A stretch of DNA of 64,000 nucleotides, taken from positions 372,001-436,000 of the forward strand of contig NZ_NIXK01000002.1 of NCBI RefSeq assembly GCF_002763455.1, in the 5' to 3' direction. The first letter of the stretch is position 1. Every line of letters begins with the position of its first letter. Below, piece after piece: positions 56,604 to 64,000 of the stretch. Source of the stretch: Lentibacillus sediminis (GTDB lineage: Bacteria; Bacillota; Bacilli; Bacillales; Amphibacillaceae). The notes beneath the pieces were generated by a model that ran no database searches, was not told the DNA's origin, and worked only from the letters and a program-made list of their open reading frames with translations. Position numbers and translations under genes: made by a program.

Positions 56604-56609
56604 TATAAT
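56604..56609 (+). promoter_or_regulatory. -10 box of rqcH
   Basis: Perfect TATAAT, with only a weak TGCATA 17 nt upstream, immediately right of the family D element. The predicted leader is about 13 nt. Confidence 0.5.
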
Positions 56610-56627
56610 TGCCGGTGAGGTGATCCT

Positions 56628-58346
56628 ATGCCATTTGATGGTATTGTTACACGAGCCGTAACGAAAGAATTAGCAGACAAACTGGTCCCGGGAAAGATAA
56701 CGAAAATCTACCAGCCGACCAATACAGAACTTATATTGACAATCCGCAGCCAGGGAGAGAATCACAGCCTGCTTTTGTCGATTCATCCTTCCTATGCGCG
56801 TTTTCATTTAACCGAAGACTCTTATAAAAACCCACTGGAGCCGCCCATGTTCTGCATGGTGCTCCGGAAACACCTTTCCGGGGCGATAGTGGAAGCAATT
56901 GAGCAGGATGAAATGGAGCGCATTGTCACTTTTTCCGTCAAAACGCGGAATGAAATCGGGGATGTCTCCTCCAAAACGCTGATCATCGAGCTAATGGGCA
57001 AGCACAGCAATGTGATGCTCATCGATCAGGACAAAGGGCATATTATTGAAAGCTTCAAACATATCTCCATGGCCCAGAACCGTCACCGGACGATTCTCCC
57101 TGGACATACGTATATCGAGCCGCCCAAGCAAAACAAATCCAATCCATTGACACTGAGCGGTAAGCAGTTTATCGCCAAACTGGATTTCAATGCCGGACAG
57201 CTTGATAAGCAAATGGTCGGGATGTTGCAAGGTTTCTCGCCATTGATTACTAAGGAGATCGCAAAAAGAGCCAGTCTCGGCACATCAGCTACCTATCAAA
57301 CCGAGTTTCTTAAGGTCCAGGAACAAATCACACATGATCAGTATGCTCCAGCCATCTACCGCGGGAAAAAAGAAGATTTTCATGTCCTGCCATTAACGGA
57401 GACTAGCGGAGAAATAGAAGATTTTACTACTGCCAGCACCATGCTTGACACCTTTTATTCCGGCAAGGCGGAGCGCGACCGTGTCAAACAGCAAGCGAAG
57501 GATTTGTACCGATTTTTAAAAAATGAAAGAGATAAAAACAAACGAAAGCTGAAAAAACATGCACAGACCCTGAAGAAAGCAGAAAGTGCGGATCACTATC
57601 AAAAGTATGGCGAACTGCTGACAGCCCATATGCATCTTGTCAAACAGGGAGATGCAACGGTTACCGTCGTCGACTATTATCATCCGGAACAGCAGGAGAT
57701 TGTGATCGAGCTGGACCCGAATAAAACACCAAGCGAAAATGCCCAAAGCTTCTATAAAAACTATCAAAAACTGAAAAAATCCAAACAGGCTGTAGAAAAA
57801 GAAATAACAAAAACGAATGAGGAACTGCGGTATTTTGACCAGCTGCTGCAGCAAATCGATTCAGCCGCTATGGAAGATATAGAAGAAATTCGCGAGGAAC
57901 TGCGGGAAGAAGGATACCTGAAAAAACAAAAGACCGGAAAGAAAAAGAACAAACCGAAAAAGCCCGTGCCAGAAACCTATATGGCAACAGACGGCACGGA
58001 AATTCTCGTCGGGAAAAATAATAAACAGAATGAATATGTCACCAACAGGATTGCCCGCCAGGATGAGATCTGGCTGCATACCAAGGACATTCCTGGTTCC
58101 CATGTGGTGATCCGAAACAGCGACCCCAGTGAAGAAACATTGGCAGAAGCAGCGGAAATTGCCGCTTATTTCAGCAAATCAAAAGGATCCTCGTCTGTTC
58201 CGGTGGATTATACAAAAATCCGTCATGTGAAAAAGCCAAATGGTGCCAAGCCTGGCTATGTTATCTATGATAACCAGAAAACGTTGTTTGTGACACCGGA
58301 GGAAAAAACAATTGAAAAACTTAAAAGGAAAAAGCAAAACGGATGA
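56628..58346 (+). CDS. rqcH: Ribosome quality control factor RqcH (NFACT family, YloA/FbpA)
   Basis: 572 residues. NFACT-N domain first (MPFDGIVTRAVTKELADKLV, ITKIYQPTNTELILTIR), then two HhH-like and long coiled-coil regions (about 270-440). The C-terminal NFACT-R/DUF814 domain has DEIWLHTKDIPGSHVVIRNS and AAYFSKSKGSSSVPVDYTKI. It binds stalled 50S-peptidyl-tRNA and adds C-terminal alanine tails. The ATG follows GGTGAGGTGATCCT. Single plus-strand gene convergent with ohr. Confidence 0.96.
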   Translation: MPFDGIVTRAVTKELADKLVPGKITKIYQPTNTELILTIRSQGENHSLLLSIHPSYARFHLTEDSYKNPLEPPMFCMVLRKHLSGAIVEAIEQDEMERIVTFSVKTRNEIGDVSSKTLIIELMGKHSNVMLIDQDKGHIIESFKHISMAQNRHRTILPGHTYIEPPKQNKSNPLTLSGKQFIAKLDFNAGQLDKQMVGMLQGFSPLITKEIAKRASLGTSATYQTEFLKVQEQITHDQYAPAIYRGKKEDFHVLPLTETSGEIEDFTTASTMLDTFYSGKAERDRVKQQAKDLYRFLKNERDKNKRKLKKHAQTLKKAESADHYQKYGELLTAHMHLVKQGDATVTVVDYYHPEQQEIVIELDPNKTPSENAQSFYKNYQKLKKSKQAVEKEITKTNEELRYFDQLLQQIDSAAMEDIEEIREELREEGYLKKQKTGKKKNKPKKPVPETYMATDGTEILVGKNNKQNEYVTNRIARQDEIWLHTKDIPGSHVVIRNSDPSEETLAEAAEIAAYFSKSKGSSSVPVDYTKIRHVKKPNGAKPGYVIYDNQKTLFVTPEEKTIEKLKRKKQNG

Positions 58347-58371
58347 TTCCGGGAAGAATCATCCGCTTTTG
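58335..58371. terminator. Bidirectional terminator between rqcH and ohr
   Basis: AAAACGGATGATTC-CGGGAA-GAATCATCCGCTTTTG, 10 perfect pairs. The rqcH stop codon lies inside the stem. Confidence 0.92.
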
Positions 58372-58372
58372 T

Positions 58373-58795
58373 TTACACTGCTTTCGGATTCAATTTAACC
58401 TCAATATTGCCTCTGGTCGCTTTGGAATACGGGCAGAAATCGTGAGCATCTTTTGCTAATTTATCCGCTTCGTCCTGACTGACCCCTTTCATTTCAATGG
58501 TCAGGGTTACACCAAGTTTAAATCCGCCGTCTTCCGGATCTTTCATAAAGCTGACTTCTGCGGTTGTTTCCGACTCAACCTCTTTGTTCTGCTTCCCTGC
58601 TACATTATTTAATGCCCCGTCGAAACAGGCAGCATAACCCGCGGCAAAAAACTGCTCAGGGTTTGCTCCTTCTTCACCTGATTTATTTCCTGCAGGGTTG
58701 ACCAGGTTAAAATCAAGCTGTCCGTCTTTTGATTTTACATGACCATCTCTTCCGTTTTTTGCTGTTGCTGCTGATGTAAATAGTACGTCGCTCAT
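58373..58795 (-). CDS. ohr: Organic hydroperoxide resistance protein Ohr
   Basis: 140 residues. OsmC/Ohr fold with catalytic Cys57 (FFAAGYAACFDGAL) and resolving Cys121 (AHDFCPYSKATRGNIEVKLN); Arg16 and Glu47 are the other conserved active-site positions. Reduces lipid and organic peroxides using lipoylated proteins. No OhrR-type MarR regulator is next to it; the neighbour is a LysR gene reading in the same direction. Not in this place in B. subtilis. Confidence 0.94.
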   Translation of the reverse strand: MSDVLFTSAATAKNGRDGHVKSKDGQLDFNLVNPAGNKSGEEGANPEQFFAAGYAACFDGALNNVAGKQNKEVESETTAEVSFMKDPEDGGFKLGVTLTIEMKGVSQDEADKLAKDAHDFCPYSKATRGNIEVKLNPKAV

Positions 58796-58857
58796 TATGA
58801 TACGCTCCTTTTTTCTTTTCTACCTAGGTTATTCCTTATTTCGGTTTTTATTAAACA

Positions 58858-59718
58858 TTACAGAGATAATTTACTGGAGATCGCCTGGATGAACTGGTCA
58901 ACCTGGGGCAATTCCCTCACCCCTTCCTGATAACACACCCACGTATCTCTTGTCACCGGCCTTCCTTCCAGCATCAGCGGGACATTCGGATAGTCATCTT
59001 TTAAATCATGAGAGACACTTTCCGGCAGCACGGCCATACCCAGTCCCTGTTTCATAAATTGCTTACAGGTCTCAATCTGGTCCACGGTCAAGGTTCGGAT
59101 TGGCTTGATGTCTCCTTGGTGATGGTAAAGCCAGTTATCCACCAGCTCATGCATGCTGTCATCACTGCTGAAGGAAATCAGCGGACGCTTTTTCAATGTA
59201 TGCATTGGAAATGGCTCGGTATCAAACATGTACAGCGGATCGTTAAATAAGCGGATGCAGGTGCTTTCTTTCAGCTTCTCGCCGCGGATGATGCAAACAT
59301 GATAGTTTTTATGATTGCGTTTAATGTCTTCACTGATCCCTGTCACCAAATCAATCGCAACTTTTGGGTAGGCAGTGGTAAAGTCCCGGAGAATGGCAGG
59401 CAGAAACCGCTGGCTGATCAGTGAGGAACAGGCAACAGACAATGTACCCTGCACCTCTGTACTCGACTGAGCCAGTCTGTTTTTCATCGCCTGCTCCTGT
59501 TCCAGGACAGCCTGTGCATGCTCTAAAATCATTTCCCCGGCGGGAGTGGGGATCAGCCGCTTCGGTGTCCGGATAAAAATCGGCTGCCCCATGTATTCTT
59601 CAATGTATTTGAGCCGCTGTGTGACCGCAGGCTGGGAAATCAGTACTGCTTTTGCCGTACCTCTGATGGTCCCCACCTCACTCAGCTTAACCAGCAAAGC
59701 GTAGTCGTCAATTTTCAT
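58858..59718 (-). CDS. LysR family transcriptional regulator, CcpE-like
   Basis: 286 residues. N-terminal winged helix (MKIDDYALLVKLSEVGTIRG, VLISQPAVTQRLKYIEEYMG), then a periplasmic-binding-like effector domain (about 90-286) with QGTLSVACSSLISQRFLP. Both the N-terminus and the region around TVDQIETCKQFMKQGLGMAV resemble S. aureus CcpE, a citrate-responsive TCA-cycle regulator, from memory. The ligand is unknown. Divergent from the methyltransferase gene and upstream of ohr; either could be its target. Confidence 0.88.
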   Translation of the reverse strand: MKIDDYALLVKLSEVGTIRGTAKAVLISQPAVTQRLKYIEEYMGQPIFIRTPKRLIPTPAGEMILEHAQAVLEQEQAMKNRLAQSSTEVQGTLSVACSSLISQRFLPAILRDFTTAYPKVAIDLVTGISEDIKRNHKNYHVCIIRGEKLKESTCIRLFNDPLYMFDTEPFPMHTLKKRPLISFSSDDSMHELVDNWLYHHQGDIKPIRTLTVDQIETCKQFMKQGLGMAVLPESVSHDLKDDYPNVPLMLEGRPVTRDTWVCYQEGVRELPQVDQFIQAISSKLSL

Positions 59719-59833
59719 TAGGCTCTCCCTCTATGATTTGTTTTTGTTATCACTATTAATTATAAATCAATATTTTCCTTATTGCGACTGTGAGCGTATA
59801 CTGTGATTATAGATTAGGAAGGGAAGCGAGCAG

Positions 59834-60598
59834 ATGAGAGAAAAAGAAGTTGTAAAACAGAAGTTTGCCAAAAATAAAGCAGCGTACGTCACCAGCACGA
59901 CACATGCAAAAGGGGCAGATTTGCCGTTACTAACCCAATGGCTCAACCCGCAACAAGACATGAAGATACTGGATATTGCAACAGGGGGAGGGCATGTGGC
60001 AAAACAGCTTGCTCCCTTTGTTAAGCAGGTGATTGCCAGTGACTTAACGAAGGAGATGCTTGCACATACTTCCCAGCATCTTCTTGCCTATTCGAATATC
60101 GAATACGTCCTTGGCGATGCAGAAGATTTGCCGTTTCTGGACGAGACATTTGATGTGGTGACATGCAGAATAGCAGCACATCATTTTCCTAATCCCTCTT
60201 TGTTTCTCCAGGAAGCGAACAGGGTACTAAAAGCCGGTGGAAGTTTCCTGCTTATTGACAATGTAGCAGCAGAGAACACAGAGCTTAATTACTTTATTAA
60301 TACGTTGGAAGAAAAGCGAGATTCAAGCCATGTCTGTTCATTGACGATCCGTAAATGGAGAGAGCTTTTACAGGAAAGCAATTTTACTATTGCAAAAAGT
60401 GAAGAGAGAAAGAAGCGGCTGCCTTATGAGGAATGGCTCAATCGTACAGTGGATACAGAGGAAGAGAAACAGGAGATTACTGCATTTATAACAAATGCCG
60501 ACCAGCATATCCGTGACTATTTTCAAATTGAAATGACAGACGGAAGCATTGCCGGGTTCACCATTGATGAATGGATGGTGTTATGCAAAAAGGAATGA
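59834..60598 (+). CDS. Class I SAM-dependent methyltransferase (YcgJ-like)
   Basis: 254 residues. The Rossmann-type methyltransferase fold shows motif I KILDIATGGGHVAKQLAPFV, the acidic ribose-binding VIASDLTKEM, and VLGDAEDLPFLDETFDVVTC then AAHHFPNP. This is the UbiE/Coq5-like group. The substrate is not predictable. The ATG follows GGGAAGCGAGCAG. A TATACT with a weak -35 lies in the gap to the divergent LysR gene. Confidence 0.88.
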   Translation: MREKEVVKQKFAKNKAAYVTSTTHAKGADLPLLTQWLNPQQDMKILDIATGGGHVAKQLAPFVKQVIASDLTKEMLAHTSQHLLAYSNIEYVLGDAEDLPFLDETFDVVTCRIAAHHFPNPSLFLQEANRVLKAGGSFLLIDNVAAENTELNYFINTLEEKRDSSHVCSLTIRKWRELLQESNFTIAKSEERKKRLPYEEWLNRTVDTEEEKQEITAFITNADQHIRDYFQIEMTDGSIAGFTIDEWMVLCKKE

Positions 60599-60622
60599 TC
60601 ACTGATGTGAGCATTCTTTTTT
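60590..60622 (+). terminator. Terminator of the methyltransferase gene
   Basis: GAATGATCAC-TGAT-GTGAGCATTC with one mismatch, then TTTTTT; it overlaps the end of the coding region. Confidence 0.85.
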
Positions 60623-60625
60623 AGC

Positions 60626-60802
60626 CAGGCTATTTTAATAAGTTTTTTTACTTTTTATTTCGTAGTTGATGGGAAACTGCGAGATAGGCTGCCGCTGCGG
60701 AAATACCCCTCGCTTTCCGCAGCGGCGTTCATGAAACCCACTGATTTACGGCGCAGTTTATGGATATTGTGATAAAACAACATTCTTTTAAAAAAAGCCT
60801 TT
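60626..60802. repeat. Family A element, copy 4 (internally deleted, 177 bp)
   Basis: Left end CGTAGTTGATGGGAAACTGC and right end TGATTTACGGCGCAGTTTAT are intact. The interior is reduced to one GGAAATACCCCTCGCTTTCC GCAGCGGC junction. It defines the minimal family unit. The right end runs up to the pyrE stop codon. Confidence 0.8.
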
Positions 60803-60804
60803 TG

Positions 60805-61405
60805 TTACAGCAACTGATCTCTCCACGTGAGCATTTCGGCTTTTTCTTTCTCATCCATTATGCCTGCTTCTTTCAGTACGTTCATAAGCTGGTCAAAGCC
60901 TGTTATGGAATCTAAAGCTATATTTTCTCCAGCAAATGTTTCTGCTGTCTGCCTTAGACCGTATGTAAAAATGGACAAAACACCGATTACCTCAGCACCA
61001 TGCTCCTGCAAGGCTTTTGCGGCATTAAGTGAGGACCCACCTGTGGACACCAGGTCTTCGATGACAATAACCTGCTGACCCGGCAAGAGTTCCCCTTCGA
61101 TTTGCTTCCCATTGCCATGCCCTTTTGGTTTGGAGCGCACATATACCATGGGGATCCCAAGTTCCTCAGCCAGCCAGGCGGCATGCGGAATGCCTGCAGT
61201 TGCACAGCCGGCTATCACATCAGGTTCTATCCCCTTCTCGCTGATCATCGTCACGAAAGCCTCAGCAATCCTTTTTCGTATAGAAGGATAGGATATAGTA
61301 AGACGGTTATCACAATAGATTGGCGACTTTATGCCGGATGTCCAGGTGAAATAATCATCTGTATTAATTTGTACGGCCTTGATGGCCAAAAGGTCATTGG
61401 CGATT

Positions 61406-61422
<17 letters not shown>
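60805..61422 (-). CDS. pyrE: Orotate phosphoribosyltransferase
   Basis: 205 residues. Converts orotate and PRPP to OMP. PRPP loop VIVIEDLVSTGGSSLNAAKA, GCATAGIPHAAWLAEELGIP and YVRSKPKGHGNGKQIEG flexible loop. Its start region overlaps pyrF by 17 nt, although it has its own GGAGTGG. Last gene of the pyr operon; no obvious independent terminator other than the adjacent repeat. Confidence 0.98.
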
Positions 61423-63780
<2,358 letters not shown>

Positions 63781-63784
<4 letters not shown>

Positions 63785-64000
63785 GGGGCAATCACCTTTT
63801 TCTCCATCGGTTTGGCATGAAAAGTAGTCGAATCGATTACATTTAGAATTGCTTGAGCAGTGTCTAAATTGGTTAAACAGGCAATTCCATGTTCCACGGC
63901 ACTCCGGCGAATCATGAATCCGTCGGAGCGCGGCTGCTGGCCGGAGGTGAGTGTGTTAATCACGAATTGCACCTCACCTTTTTTGATGACGGAAAGCACA
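63781..64000 (-). CDS. carB: Carbamoyl-phosphate synthase large subunit, C-terminal part (cut by window edge)
   Basis: The last 72 or so residues only: the MGS-like allosteric domain, with VQFVINTLTSGQQPRSDGFM, IRRSAVEHGIACLTNLDTAQ and AILNVIDS. This is where UMP and PRPP act in the complete enzyme. It heads into pyrK, matching the Bacillus pyr order. The catalytic domains and any PyrR attenuators lie outside the window. Confidence 0.93.

Overview
The window is a core chromosomal segment of a low-to-mid GC endospore-forming Firmicute of the family Bacillaceae. Almost every gene has a recognisable Bacillus subtilis counterpart in the same order. Together, the GC-rich interspersed repeats, the acidic tail of PrkC and the protein divergence suggest a halotolerant Virgibacillus/Oceanobacillus/Lentibacillus-like genus; the exact genus cannot be fixed from the sequence. 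Spore formation is indicated directly by a 27-codon spoVM. No rRNA, tRNA, CRISPR array, prophage or complete insertion sequence was seen.

Layout, left to right (most genes are on the minus strand, so transcription runs right to left): the start of the flagellar basal-body operon (flgB-flgC-fliE-fliF, fliF cut by the window edge); xerC-hslV-hslU-codY; a small unknown gene with a sigma-B-like promoter; topA behind a long repeat-rich leader; dprA; sucCD; a lepB-rbgA-rnhB-ylqG-ylqH unit; rplS, trmD-rimM-ylqD; the ylxM-ffh-rpsP-khpA and smc-ftsY protein-targeting and chromosome block; a plus-strand UPF0435 gene; rnc, acpP and the FapR-controlled fapR-plsX-fabD-fabG lipid operon; recG; sdaAB-sdaAA; a plus-strand AzgA-type purine permease; fakA-asp23 (yloV-yloU); plus-strand rpmB; spoVM; thiN; the coaBC-priA-fmt-rsmB-prpC-prkC-rsgA-rpe series; remA-gmk-rpoZ; a P-type Ca2+ ATPase; plus-strand rqcH; an accessory trio (ohr, a LysR regulator, a methyltransferase); and the distal pyrimidine operon carB(partial)-pyrK-pyrD-pyrF-pyrE.

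The genes mostly belong to coupled housekeeping systems. These are ribosome assembly and decoding (rplS, rpsP, rimM, trmD, rbgA, rsgA, rsmB, fmt, rqcH), co-translational targeting (ffh, ftsY, ylxM, lepB), lipid synthesis (fapR, plsX, fabD, fabG, acpP, fakA), Ser/Thr phospho-signalling (prkC/prpC), chromosome maintenance (smc, topA, xerC, priA, recG, rnhB, dprA), and central metabolism. Compared with B. subtilis, trmFO, rlmN, def, yloC and the cysH-sirC sulfate block are missing from their usual places.

The non-coding DNA is the most unusual part. I see four families of interspersed intergenic elements. Family A is MITE-like, with a 588-bp full copy and a 177-bp internally deleted copy. Family B is hairpin-rich, fills the predicted topA 5' leader and also supplies the 3' end of dprA. 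Family C lies beside fakA. Family D, between the Ca2+ ATPase and rqcH, has inverted ends. A separate 54-bp near-perfect palindrome lies between rpoZ and coaBC.
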